A stretch of 64,000 nucleotides of DNA from Oscillospiraceae bacterium (GTDB taxonomy: Bacteria; Bacillota; Clostridia; Oscillospirales; Oscillospiraceae): the NCBI GenBank assembly GCA_009781515.1, contig WQXY01000011.1, forward strand, positions 1 to 64,000. The letters are read 5' to 3'. The first letter of the stretch is position 1, and every line of letters begins with the position of its first letter. The translations under genes and the position numbers were made by a program. Positions 8,502 to 16,812 of this stretch are shown piece after piece. The notes below the pieces were generated by a model. That model made no database searches, had not been told where the DNA came from, and was given only the letters and a program-made list of their open reading frames with translations.

Positions 8502-9608
8502 CTACATTCCGTAAGCTACGCTCCGCATGATTTCTACAATCCCGGGATGGTCAAATGTGTTTGTTTCTCGGTTAAAAATTCCAAATGTTTCCACCCAATG
8601 GTCATGCTCATCGTCGGGGCAGGTAACATATGTCATCCAAGGGTCCCACCAGAAGCAGGGTATGTCCTTTGACTTTGCATATGCAACGTAAAACTTAGTC
8701 CACTCGACACGCGACTCAATATTGTTGCGGTTAAGAGCGCCCATTTCACCCATAATGACGGGAATTCCCTTGCTTACAAACAGCTCATATGCCAAATCAA
8801 TCGGTTCGGTTATCGGCAGGGTATCATCGGGATTGTTTTTGTCCCACTGCACAGGTCTGTCATGTCCCGTTTCAAGGGCAAATTCATAAGGCTCGTATGA
8901 ATGTATGGAAACTATGAGTTTGTCTTTTACCATGTCCTTTGGCAAAATGAGTGCTTTTTGTGCAATATCACTTGCCGATGCAGCGACTGTTGGGACCATA
9001 AGTATTCTTTTTAAGTTATTACCGCCGGATTTTCTTATCGTATCGACAAAAAGTTGGTTTAAGATATTCAGATTATTTTGGTCTTCCGGTGTTCCGTACC
9101 ATTCGGTTTCGGTGCCTATAGTTCTCGGCTCATTTAAGCCCTCAAGTATCAGCTTTTCATCATATTCCTTAAAGGCTTCAGCAATCTGTTCCCATAATTT
9201 CACAAAAACCTTTTTTGTTTCGGGCAGCTGCTTATCAAGCAGGCTGTAGTATCTCTCATCATGGTGGGAGTCCACGGAAATAATCATATCGTTGGAAACT
9301 GCATAGCCAACAACTTCTTTTACACGGGTCATCCAGTCGTTTCTTATATTAAACTCCTCATCACAAGCCTTGAGCCATGTGACAGGTATGCGGATTGCAT
9401 TAAATCCGGCAGCTTTCAGCGCATCAATATTTTCTTTTGTTGTGACATGCTCTACCCATGCTGCTTCCATTTCAGTGGGAGTTGAGGCTGCATATGCTTT
9501 TCTGAGCTCGGAAAAGCCGGATTTTTCACCGTGAGCGTCAAATGTGTTGCCAAGGTTCCAGCCCATTCGTATGCTTGCTACCAACTCTTTTGCCGTAATA
9601 TCTTTCAT
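8502..9608 (-). CDS. Glycoside hydrolase family 5 (endoglucanase-like), no signal peptide
   Basis: The 368-residue protein carries the GH5 framework. IRMGWNLGNTFDAHG is near the N terminus, and an arginine sits in the AIRIPVTW strand. The acid/base glutamate is in LEGLNEPR (around residue 160) and the nucleophile glutamate in VIMGEMGA (around residue 290). Family members cleave beta-1,4-glucans or related beta-glycans by a retaining mechanism. No signal peptide, dockerin or carbohydrate-binding module is visible, and the start (MKDITAKELV, after AGGGGGATAAAAT) leaves no room for one. The enzyme is therefore probably intracellular, acting on imported oligosaccharides. Substrate is not determined. 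Confidence 0.88.
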   Translation of the reverse strand: MKDITAKELVASIRMGWNLGNTFDAHGEKSGFSELRKAYAASTPTEMEAAWVEHVTTKENIDALKAAGFNAIRIPVTWLKACDEEFNIRNDWMTRVKEVVGYAVSNDMIISVDSHHDERYYSLLDKQLPETKKVFVKLWEQIAEAFKEYDEKLILEGLNEPRTIGTETEWYGTPEDQNNLNILNQLFVDTIRKSGGNNLKRILMVPTVAASASDIAQKALILPKDMVKDKLIVSIHSYEPYEFALETGHDRPVQWDKNNPDDTLPITEPIDLAYELFVSKGIPVIMGEMGALNRNNIESRVEWTKFYVAYAKSKDIPCFWWDPWMTYVTCPDDEHDHWVETFGIFNRETNTFDHPGIVEIMRSVAYGM

Positions 9609-9678
9609 ATTTTATCCCCCTGTGGTAATATAGCGTAATAATATTGTACCATAAATAATGTTCAAAAGGAAACCACTC

Positions 9679-11025
9679 ATGCACAGAGCAGATGTAAAAA
9701 AGCAAAAATCCGGAAAATCTTTTATAGTTTTGTCAATAACAATAGGCATTGCACTGCTGCTCGGCGGAGTTTTGGCGTTTACCCACTACGGACGGGAACT
9801 CGAGTTGTTCGAAAATTCAAAAGCAGATACAAATGCCTTTTTTGCAAACCGTATATCCGACCCGTTTGTTAATTCGGCGGCTGATGACTCTCCATATATA
9901 CCGGCGTACGGACGTGATGACGCACTTTATTATTTTGAAGCACCCGAGGGTTTCAGCATTATCAGCCACTCGAGAGAGTGGAACGAAGACATGCTGAGCC
10001 TTTTGTATGATGAGTTAAAACAAAATGCTCACGGCGAGGAAATTGAAAAACTCTCCGAGATAGTTGTATACGGGCATGATAATAACGAAATGAACGCTCT
10101 TGCCACATATTCACCGGGTATTACATCAGCGAGCTTTTTCATTAATTTCCCTGCATTTCCAAGTGATTTCAGTATAGATTTTCCGAAGTTTGCAGGGATA
10201 ATAAACATATACGGGGGCGACACAAAAACAACAATAGAGAGCATTGCAAGCAGTCTGAGCCATGAATACGGTCATCATTTTACATTTTATTATATGTTTG
10301 ACTATGAAATGCGTGAACAAAACAGACTCACAGAGAGCACATATGCCGAGCTGAGGGAAACACGGCGTTTTAATCTTATCGGACGCGTAGAGGAAGATGC
10401 CGATTATTTTATGAACCGTTTTCGATATTTGATTGAAATTGCTGCGGAGGATTATGTGCAGCTTATGGGCTCGCCTGCCACACGCAATGTTGTTGATTTT
10501 ATTGATGTCAAGCAGATTGCAGAGGGTGCTCAGCAGGCACGCGACGGCAGTGGTGCACGAAATGCGTTTCCTCAGGAAAATATGATGATACCGCTTGCCG
10601 CCGAGGTCTCGGGGCTTGCAGAATATTTTTATGGTTACATCGGGGAGCAGCCCCGTGTTCCTGTTGAAGAAAGGCAGGACATAACTCTTGATATCAACAG
10701 ACATTCCGTGCAGCACAACCTTGCGGACGGCCCTAAAACTTTTGTGTATTATACACTCACTTGGAACACACCATATCAAAATGCAATTTATACAATCTCC
10801 TGCTATGACCCCTATGATTACACGGGTTGGGGGCTTCCGATAAAGACTGTCCGCCCCGGCGGAGCCGCTTCCGCGGTTATCGGCGAGTATGCGGTTGCAA
10901 GAGGCGGCAGGGTATACTTCGCAAACGACAATGTAGCGCAGGGATTTAAGGCTTTTTATGTTGTTGCACAGCTTCCCGACGGCACTTACTACGTTTCGGA
11001 TAAACTTGAATATAATTTTAGGTAG
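9679..11025 (+). CDS. Membrane-anchored putative zinc metallopeptidase (HEXXH)
   Basis: An N-terminal transmembrane segment (about residues 17-37) places the rest of this 448-residue protein outside the cell. A zinc-binding HEYGHH motif follows SSLSHEYG (around residue 195), and a downstream EIAAEDYVQLMGSP supplies a candidate third ligand glutamate, the layout of gluzincin peptidases. The last hundred residues look like a beta-sandwich (FVYYTLTWNTPYQNAIYTI), possibly Ig or fibronectin-like. An ATG at 9658 lacks a Shine-Dalgarno; the ATG at 9679 has AAAAGGA eight bases upstream and is preferred. It is divergent from the GH5 gene and followed by an LppM-like lipoprotein gene. I do not recognise a named family. 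Confidence 0.65.
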   Translation: MHRADVKKQKSGKSFIVLSITIGIALLLGGVLAFTHYGRELELFENSKADTNAFFANRISDPFVNSAADDSPYIPAYGRDDALYYFEAPEGFSIISHSREWNEDMLSLLYDELKQNAHGEEIEKLSEIVVYGHDNNEMNALATYSPGITSASFFINFPAFPSDFSIDFPKFAGIINIYGGDTKTTIESIASSLSHEYGHHFTFYYMFDYEMREQNRLTESTYAELRETRRFNLIGRVEEDADYFMNRFRYLIEIAAEDYVQLMGSPATRNVVDFIDVKQIAEGAQQARDGSGARNAFPQENMMIPLAAEVSGLAEYFYGYIGEQPRVPVEERQDITLDINRHSVQHNLADGPKTFVYYTLTWNTPYQNAIYTISCYDPYDYTGWGLPIKTVRPGGAASAVIGEYAVARGGRVYFANDNVAQGFKAFYVVAQLPDGTYYVSDKLEYNFR

Positions 11026-11049
11026 CAAGATGATGTATTCGGAGACAAA

Positions 11050-11838
11050 ATGAAAAAATATTTTTTATTATTTATGTTACTCTTGCTGACATTCCTGCTT
11101 ACGGGGTGTTTGCAGGTTAATATTGACATTGGCATAGACAGCAACTATTCTTCGTTTTTGACATATAGGGTCGAGATTGATTTAAGCGAAATTGACCCGC
11201 AGTATCATAGCATTTTAGTAAACTCTCTTAACAGAATTGGCTGGCATTATCAGGAAGAGTTAAACTTTACCGCAGGGCTTAACACAAACGATGATATACA
11301 TGTTTTGACTATGACAAAACGCACCGCAAACAGCAACTTCAAGCAAGCTTTCGACTCGCTCGAAAGAAAACTTACAAATGAAGACATGACAGCTTTTATG
11401 GAAGTTGATATGTCAATTCAGAGTTTTCCGAGGCAGGAGCTGTATTATTTGTATGCCATGCTCGACATACCGCAAATTTTGCGGCTTTCAAGTGCCGAGG
11501 AGCTTCCTCCCGACATGCTCATTGAGCTTGAAGGGCTTATGGCAGAGCGTGCGGGAACACTCACATTGACCATGCCGGTCAGCGAGGTGCTCAAAAGTTC
11601 ACAAAAAACAAACATGCAGTACTACCACGCAGAAATGGCAGTACCGCTCAGTTATACGGACATAACGGAGTTTGAGTTTGCCGCTTCGCTTATTTTTATG
11701 GAAGACGGTTCAATCGGGAGGTCATTTGACGAAATCTCAGACCATTTGCTCAGTATGCGAAATATGGCATTCATCGTTTGTGCAGGTGCAGTGCTTTTGC
11801 TCCTCATTGCAGTGGTTGCTATATTAGTTAGAAGATAG
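11050..11838 (+). CDS. LppM-like lipoprotein with C-terminal membrane anchor
   Basis: The 262-residue protein begins with a lipobox signal (LLTFLLTGC) and ends with a transmembrane helix (about residues 237-259) followed by VRR. The ectodomain (VNIDIGIDSNYSSFLTYRVEI onward) resembles the LppM/DUF3153-type fold found in Gram-positive lipoproteins. Double anchoring would hold the domain flat on the outer face of the membrane. It follows the metallopeptidase gene by 24 bp on the same strand, so the two are probably co-transcribed. Function unknown. Confidence 0.6.
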   Translation: MKKYFLLFMLLLLTFLLTGCLQVNIDIGIDSNYSSFLTYRVEIDLSEIDPQYHSILVNSLNRIGWHYQEELNFTAGLNTNDDIHVLTMTKRTANSNFKQAFDSLERKLTNEDMTAFMEVDMSIQSFPRQELYYLYAMLDIPQILRLSSAEELPPDMLIELEGLMAERAGTLTLTMPVSEVLKSSQKTNMQYYHAEMAVPLSYTDITEFEFAASLIFMEDGSIGRSFDEISDHLLSMRNMAFIVCAGAVLLLLIAVVAILVRR

Positions 11839-11981
11839 TAATCAGAGTCATCTTGCGTCAGTTATTATAATTAAATTTCTCTTCGCTATTAAAAAAACAT
11901 CCTGTTCTTAATAGCTTCACTCGGCATCCATGCCTCGTTCTTCGAAATTCAATTACAACAACTGACCGTGACTCTGATTAC
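11838..11981. repeat. Long imperfect inverted repeat able to form a branched structure
   Basis: Outer arms of 13 bp pair perfectly (GTAATCAGAGTCA at 11838-11850 with its complement at 11969-11981). Inside, GTCAGTT (11857-11863) pairs with AACTGAC (11960-11966). A 16-base segment (11864-11879) then pairs with 11944-11959 with only A/G differences, which stay pairable as G-U. Two inner hairpins sit on top: GCTATTAA/TTAATAGC (11885-11892, 11908-11915) and GGCAT/ATGCC (11923-11927, 11930-11934). The plus strand ends in CTTTTT. It fills the gap between convergent genes and may terminate transcription, but the branched form is larger than a simple terminator. Confidence 0.55.
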
Positions 11982-11984
11982 TTT

Positions 11985-12746
11985 TTAGCCAAACCGACCT
12001 GTAATATAGTCATTTGTGCGGTGGTCTTTTGGGTTGTAGAACACATCGTCGCTGAAGCCTTCTTCGATGAGCTCTCCCATAAGCATAAACGCCACGCGAT
12101 TAGACACCCTGCCCGCCTGCTGAGTATTGTGCGGAGCGAGGATAATGGTAAACCTGTCTTTGAGCTGCGTTAAAGAGTCTTCAATTTTTGATGTGGAAAT
12201 CGGGTCGAGCCCCGAGCATGGTCTGTCAAGCAAAATAACATCGGGGTCAAGCGCCAAAACACGTGCGATACAAAGCCGCTGCTGCTGACCGCCGGATAAG
12301 CTGAGTGCCGACGCCTTTAGCCTGTTTTTTACCTCGTCCCAAAGCGCTGCTTCTTGCAGTGCTTTTTCTACTATTTCACCAAGCACTTTCCTGTTTTTTT
12401 CACCCTTTAAGCGGGGACCGTAGGCGATATTGTCAAAAATCGACATTGGAAGCGGGGTCGGTACGTCAAATACCATGCCGACTTTTCTGCGGAGCTCTGT
12501 CAGGCTGACATCACTGTCGTAGATACTTTTATCATCAAGCAAAATGGAGCCTTCAATTCTCGATGTGGGTATGAGCTCATTGAGTCTGTTGAGCGAGCGC
12601 AGAAGTGTTGTAATACCGCTGCCTGCAGGTCCAAAAATAGACAGTATCTCATTTGCCCTGACATCAAGCGTAAGCCCGTGGACAACCTGCTTCTTTTCAA
12701 AGAAGATATTCAGGTCTTCTATTTTGATTTTAACATGCTCTGACAT
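11985..12746 (-). CDS. PstB-like phosphate ABC transporter ATPase, catalytically degenerate
   Basis: The 253-residue protein is clearly PstB-like along its length and ends in the family tail DYITGRFG, but most nucleotide-handling residues are changed. The Walker A reads GPAGSGITT, with Ile45 replacing the lysine (codon ATT). The Q-loop reads VGMVFDVP, with Asp94 replacing Gln. The Walker B reads ILLDRPCSGLDP, with Arg175 replacing the catalytic Glu (codon AGA). The signature LSGGQQQR (from residue 150) and the switch histidine (APHN, His206) are intact. The reading frame is undamaged, which argues against simple decay. It is the last gene of a pstB-pstS-pstC-pstA-pstB operon and is predicted to pair with the PstB at 15280-16077. 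Confidence 0.9.
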   Translation of the reverse strand: MSEHVKIKIEDLNIFFEKKQVVHGLTLDVRANEILSIFGPAGSGITTLLRSLNRLNELIPTSRIEGSILLDDKSIYDSDVSLTELRRKVGMVFDVPTPLPMSIFDNIAYGPRLKGEKNRKVLGEIVEKALQEAALWDEVKNRLKASALSLSGGQQQRLCIARVLALDPDVILLDRPCSGLDPISTSKIEDSLTQLKDRFTIILAPHNTQQAGRVSNRVAFMLMGELIEEGFSDDVFYNPKDHRTNDYITGRFG

Positions 12747-12754
12747 TGCAACTC

Positions 12755-13591
12755 CTATTTGTTCTTTGCGGTAAATCTGTTGACAAGTGCGTTTGCGACA
12801 ACATTAATGATAAATATTAAAATGATAAGCAATGCGGCAGTTCCATATGCGTTATTCATGGAAATACCCTCTCTTGCAAGTATGTAAAAATGGACAGCCA
12901 TTGTGCGTGTTGGTGAGAAAAGCGACGATGCCATTCGTAGTGCACCGCCCGCCGTGAGCATAACCGCAGCGGTTTCTGCAACGCAGCGTCCGATGCCGAG
13001 GATAATACCGTTTGAAATGCCCTGTATCGCCGACGGGAAAACCGCTTTAATGATTGTCTGCCACTTTGTTCCGCCAAGCGAGAAGCTGACCTCGCGGTAG
13101 GAGTCCGGCACTGCTCTAATTGCTTCTTCCGATGTGCGGATTACTGTCGGCAGTATCATAACGGCAAGCGTCAGCCCGCCCGAGAGCACCGACCAGCCGA
13201 GGTTTAAGTACATGACAAAGAAAATAAAACCAAACAGACCGTATACGATTGACGGAATACCCGCGAGCGACTCCGCGCTGAAACGAATAATGCGCCTGAC
13301 TATACCCTCGCGTGTATATTCGGCGAGATAAAACGCAGTTCCGATGCCAAATGGCACGGCAAGCACAAGTGCGACGGTTGTGACTAAAAGCGTTCCTACT
13401 ATAGCGGAGGCTATACCTCCGTCACGCCCCATATTTCGCGGTATCTCTGTCAAAAAGCTCCAGTTTATCATTGGAAGCCCTTTATAGAGAATGTATATGA
13501 TTATCGCGAATAAAACGGTCAGTACAAAAAGCGCCGCTGCCCATATCAGTACCTTGGCGATTTTTTCACTTACTTTCGGGTTAATTCTCAT
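12755..13591 (-). CDS. pstA: Phosphate ABC transporter permease PstA (second system)
   Basis: This 278-residue inner-membrane protein has about six hydrophobic segments and the ABC-importer EAA-type loop (IRAVPDSYREVSFSLGGTKWQTIIKAVFPSAIQG). That loop contacts the ATPases. It forms the transmembrane channel with PstC. The start ATG at 13591 follows the PstC stop by about 10 bp. The downstream pstB-like gene starts 9 bp after it, indicating one transcript. It is distinct from the second PstA at 20580-21440. Confidence 0.92.
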   Translation of the reverse strand: MRINPKVSEKIAKVLIWAAALFVLTVLFAIIIYILYKGLPMINWSFLTEIPRNMGRDGGIASAIVGTLLVTTVALVLAVPFGIGTAFYLAEYTREGIVRRIIRFSAESLAGIPSIVYGLFGFIFFVMYLNLGWSVLSGGLTLAVMILPTVIRTSEEAIRAVPDSYREVSFSLGGTKWQTIIKAVFPSAIQGISNGIILGIGRCVAETAAVMLTAGGALRMASSLFSPTRTMAVHFYILAREGISMNNAYGTAALLIILIFIINVVANALVNRFTAKNK

Positions 13592-13601
13592 GTTAAGCCT
13601 T

Positions 13602-14447
13602 CTATTTCTTCTTACGGGTTATATATTGTGCGGTTGCGTTGAGCACCATGATTATTATGAACAAGACTATGCCTGTTGCAAACAGTGCTTGCCTGTGTGT
13701 ACCTGAGGCATATCCCATTTCTATACCTATGTTTGTTGTGAGTGTTCTGACGGGGTCGAGAATGGACTCCGGAACTGCAACGGCGTTTCCGAGCACCATT
13801 ATAACAGCCATGGTTTCGCCGATTGCTCTGCCGATACCGAGTATTACAGCCGCAACTATACCTGACTTGGCTGAGGGAAGTATTACCGAGCGGATAGTCT
13901 GCCAGTGCGTCATTCCGAGTGCAAGCGCACCTTCCCTGTATTGTTTTGGAAGCGCAAGGATTGAAACCTCGGTGATGCTGATAACAGTCGGCAACACCAT
14001 AATCGCAAGGATAACGGAGCCTGCGAGAATACTAAGCCCCGGACCGCCAAAGAAATTTCGTATAAACGGCACTATAAACAGCAATCCCCAAAACCCGTAC
14101 ACTACCGACGGAATACCTGCAAGCAGTTGAATTGCAGGGCGAAAGAGCTTGCTGAGGGTGGGCGGTGCAAATTCCGTTAAAAATATTGCACAGCAAACAC
14201 CGATCGGAACGCCCAAAACCGCTGCTCCCAAGGTGACTGTAACCGAACCGATTATCATCGGAAATATACCGTATTCACCATGGCTTGGCGCCCACGACAT
14301 ACCGAATATGAAATTGATAATACCAACCTCGGCTATTATCGGCACACCGTTTATTATGATAAAGACGGTAATCAGCGCAAGTGCCGATATTGACGAAAAC
14401 GCCAAAGTGAGAAATATGTATTTAGATATGTTTTCTTTAAGCTTCAT
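13602..14447 (-). CDS. pstC: Phosphate ABC transporter permease PstC (second system)
   Basis: The 281-residue membrane protein carries six predicted helices and the coupling loop ILALPKQYREGALALGMTHWQTI, typical of PstC. It partners PstA to move phosphate delivered by PstS. It lies 17 bp after the pstS stop in the five-gene operon. Sequence motifs such as PSVVYGFWGLLFIVPF and GIGRAIGETMAVIMVLGN are standard for the family. Confidence 0.92.
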   Translation of the reverse strand: MKLKENISKYIFLTLAFSSISALALITVFIIINGVPIIAEVGIINFIFGMSWAPSHGEYGIFPMIIGSVTVTLGAAVLGVPIGVCCAIFLTEFAPPTLSKLFRPAIQLLAGIPSVVYGFWGLLFIVPFIRNFFGGPGLSILAGSVILAIMVLPTVISITEVSILALPKQYREGALALGMTHWQTIRSVILPSAKSGIVAAVILGIGRAIGETMAVIMVLGNAVAVPESILDPVRTLTTNIGIEMGYASGTHRQALFATGIVLFIIIMVLNATAQYITRKKK

Positions 14448-14464
14448 TAAGATGTCCTTTTCTC

Positions 14465-15283
14465 TCAGTCGCTATATATTCTAAACTCAGGAATTAAACC
14501 TTCGTCTTTAAGAATTTTCTGACCCTCGGGCGAGCGTATGTACTCAATGAAATCCATGGAATAGCCTGTCGGCTTTTCGGTTGCGACAAATAGGAACGAA
14601 CGAAATAATTTATAATATCCTTCTTCTACGTTGCCATATGTGGGAGCAACGCCGTCGATAGACAGTGCTTTAACCGGTCTTTCACCGACATTTACAAGTC
14701 CGAGCGAAATAAAACCTATCGAGTACGGGTCGTCCGATACAAACTGTCTGACGGCGCCGTTTGAGTCTTGAACAATCGCTCTTGCCGTAATACGGCGGTC
14801 AACCATAACCATTTCTTCAAACGCGCTTCTTGTGCCGGAGCCTTCTTCACGTGCGGTGATATGTATTCTTGCATCTTTTCCGCCAACCTGACTCCAGTTT
14901 GTATAGTCACCCGCATAAATACCGCGAAGCTGCTCCAACGTAAGGTTTCTGACTGTATTTTCAGGATTTACGATAATTGCCAAGCCGTCTTTTGCAATCT
15001 CAATTGACCATAAGTGCTGTTCCGTTTCACGCAGATTGCGGGACGACATTCCTATATCGGCAGTGCCGGACTCTGCAGCCTGTATACCCGCGGAAGAACC
15101 GCCTCCCTGAACGTCAATTACTTTTTCGGGATATTTGAATGTGTACTCCTCCGCCAGCTTCTCTACATACGGCTGAACCGATGTGGAGCCTGCAACTACA
15201 AATGCCGCTGACTGACTGCCTGCACACGCCGCAGTAAGGCAGGAAATTAGAAGAAGTATTGGAATAATAAAATGTTTTTTCAT
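14465..15283 (-). CDS. pstS: Phosphate-binding lipoprotein PstS, conventional domain order
   Basis: A lipobox signal peptide (ISCLTAAC) gives an anchored extracellular phosphate receptor of 272 residues. The ligand-binding loops appear in normal order: [54 protein letters not shown], then [12 protein letters not shown] and SPEGQK. This order is the internal control that shows the other PstS (22423-23361) is permuted. The start overlaps the preceding pstB stop by four bases (ATGA), so translation is coupled. Confidence 0.93.
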   Translation of the reverse strand: MKKHFIIPILLLISCLTAACAGSQSAAFVVAGSTSVQPYVEKLAEEYTFKYPEKVIDVQGGGSSAGIQAAESGTADIGMSSRNLRETEQHLWSIEIAKDGLAIIVNPENTVRNLTLEQLRGIYAGDYTNWSQVGGKDARIHITAREEGSGTRSAFEEMVMVDRRITARAIVQDSNGAVRQFVSDDPYSIGFISLGLVNVGERPVKALSIDGVAPTYGNVEEGYYKLFRSFLFVATEKPTGYSMDFIEYIRSPEGQKILKDEGLIPEFRIYSD

Positions 15284-16077
15284 CCGAAACGTCCTGTAAT
15301 GTAGTCTTCTGTTAATTTGTCCTTTGGGTTGATGAACATTTGATGTGTGTCGGAATATTCATGCAGCCTGCCGATTTTATTTTCATCAATCATCATAAAT
15401 GCCGACATATGAGATACTCTCGCTGCCTGCTCCATGTTGTGCGTAACTATAATTATTGTATATTTTTTTGCAAGCTCCTGCATCAAATCTTCGATTTTCA
15501 TCGTAGATTGCGGGTCGAGCGCACTGCAACTCTCGTCCATAAGAAGCACCTCGGGTTCCACCGCAAGCGCACGGGCAATGCAAAGCCGTTGTTGCTGACC
15601 TAATGCAAGACCGAGTCCCGGTTTGCTCAGCATATCTTTGACCTCGTCCCAAAGGGAAGCCTGCTTTAAGCAACGCTCGGCAATTTCCATTAATTCCCGT
15701 TTGCTTCTGATACCGTGATGCTTAGGACCGATTGCGACATTTTCGTATATACTCATCGGGAAAACATTCGGCTTTTGGAAAACCATGCCGATTTTTTGAC
15801 GCAAAGAAACGACGTCCATGTCTTTTCCGTAGATAGGAACGTCGTTGAGAAAAACATCACCTGTAACCGTAACCGAGGGTATTAAGTCATTCATGCGGTT
15901 AAAAAGACGCAGCAGCGTGGATTTGCCGCAACCTGACGGACCGATGATTGCAGTTATTGCACAACTTGGAATATCAAAGGTGATATCACCGAGTGCATGG
16001 TGATTACCATAATATAAATTTACCGACTTAGTTGACAGTTTAATGCTGCCTTGTGTTTCCGTGGGGTTTTCGCTCAT
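15280..16077 (-). CDS. PstB-like phosphate ABC transporter ATPase with altered signature motif
   Basis: This is the first gene of the second Pst operon, 265 residues. Walker A (GPSGCGKST, Lys52), Q-loop (VFQKP, Gln101), Walker B with catalytic Glu182 ([12 protein letters not shown]) and the switch His213 (VTHNMEQA) are all intact. The signature motif is not: it reads GLALGQQQR where PstB has LSGGQQQR, so the serine and first glycine that clamp the partner's ATP are lost. This is the mirror image of the lesions in the PstB at 11985-12746. A heterodimer would have one fully consensus site and one fully degenerate site. The Shine-Dalgarno is weak, and a promoter lies about 60 bp upstream. Confidence 0.9.
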   Translation of the reverse strand: MSENPTETQGSIKLSTKSVNLYYGNHHALGDITFDIPSCAITAIIGPSGCGKSTLLRLFNRMNDLIPSVTVTGDVFLNDVPIYGKDMDVVSLRQKIGMVFQKPNVFPMSIYENVAIGPKHHGIRSKRELMEIAERCLKQASLWDEVKDMLSKPGLGLALGQQQRLCIARALAVEPEVLLMDESCSALDPQSTMKIEDLMQELAKKYTIIIVTHNMEQAARVSHMSAFMMIDENKIGRLHEYSDTHQMFINPKDKLTEDYITGRFG

Positions 16078-16133
16078 TATAACAATTCACGACCCTTCGC
16101 CATGACTAAACTCATCTTTTCTTTGCGTGAGGG

Positions 16134-16162
16134 ATTGTATCATAATAAGGGTGCGTATACAA
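16134..16162 (-). promoter_or_regulatory. Predicted promoter of the second Pst operon
   Basis: On the minus strand TTGTAT (16162-16157), a 17-bp spacer and TACAAT (16139-16134) with an upstream TG (extended -10) lie about 57 bp before the pstB ATG. A single TTTTACA occurs just upstream, but there is no clear repeated Pho box. Confidence 0.55.
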
Positions 16163-16239
16163 CGTATTCTAATGTAAAATTTTGGAAACAAAAATGCACT
16201 ATGGCGAAAACTCACCATATGCTGTATAATACGGGTACT

Positions 16240-16812
16240 ATGAAAAAAACAAAAAACAATATTGTGCGTATAGTAGTTATTTTTACACTGCTTTTTCTCA
16301 TCTTCGGGTTTATCGGTGCTGTTCTTTTCGTCAACCGTTATTATCCTGTAGAGCATGTTGATATAATAAACAAATATTCCGAGGAGTTTGATGTTGACAG
16401 AACTCTTGTTTTTGCACTGATAAATGCCGAGAGCAGATTTAATGCGAGGGCAGTGTCGCGTGCGGGAGCCAGCGGGCTTATGCAAATCATGGAGGATACG
16501 GCATATTGGCTTGCTCCTATGGCGGGGCTCTCGGACTTTAGTTATGACCAGATATTAAATCCTGATATTAATATACGTCTCGGAACCTATTATCTCAGTA
16601 TGCTTTTAGGGCAGTTCGAGTCTACCGAGGCTGCACTCAGTGCATATAATGCAGGGCAGGGCAATGTACGCAAATGGCTCGAAAATCCTGAATACAGCAG
16701 TGACGGGGTAACGCTTGATTTTATTCCGTTTCCCGAAACTCGAAATTATGTTGCACGCGTTGTTGATTACATAAAAATGTATGATTTCATATTGAAGCTT
16801 TTGGGGTATTAA
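16240..16812 (+). CDS. Membrane-anchored lytic transglycosylase (SLT domain)
   Basis: A short protein (190 residues) with an N-terminal membrane anchor (about residues 8-30) and a soluble lytic transglycosylase domain. The catalytic glutamate is in ALINAESRFNARAVSRAGASG, followed by LMQIM and SAYNAGQGNVRKWL, the classical family signatures. The enzyme cleaves peptidoglycan glycan chains to 1,6-anhydromuramyl ends on the outer face of the membrane. A TATAAT box at 16225-16230 lies only nine bases before the chosen ATG and no good Shine-Dalgarno is present, so the mRNA leader may be very short. The gene sits between the two Pst operons and converges on the YedF-like gene with a four-base overlap of ends. 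Confidence 0.88.
   Translation: MKKTKNNIVRIVVIFTLLFLIFGFIGAVLFVNRYYPVEHVDIINKYSEEFDVDRTLVFALINAESRFNARAVSRAGASGLMQIMEDTAYWLAPMAGLSDFSYDQILNPDINIRLGTYYLSMLLGQFESTEAALSAYNAGQGNVRKWLENPEYSSDGVTLDFIPFPETRNYVARVVDYIKMYDFILKLLGY

Noticed and set aside
10126..11028. 300-codon open frame opposite the metallopeptidase gene
   Set aside because: It is fully antisense to a gene with clear motifs, is cysteine-rich without a pattern, and has no ribosome site.
11985..12746. Simple pseudogene explanation for the degenerate PstB
   Set aside because: The frame is full length, the signature, switch His and C-terminal tail are kept, and the changes match the partner's complementary lesion, which fits specialisation better than decay. 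Decay is not formally excluded.
16070..16085. TATAAT-like bases overlapping the pstB start at 16077 as a promoter
   Set aside because: Transcription would begin inside the gene; the TTGTAT/TACAAT pair upstream is a better promoter.
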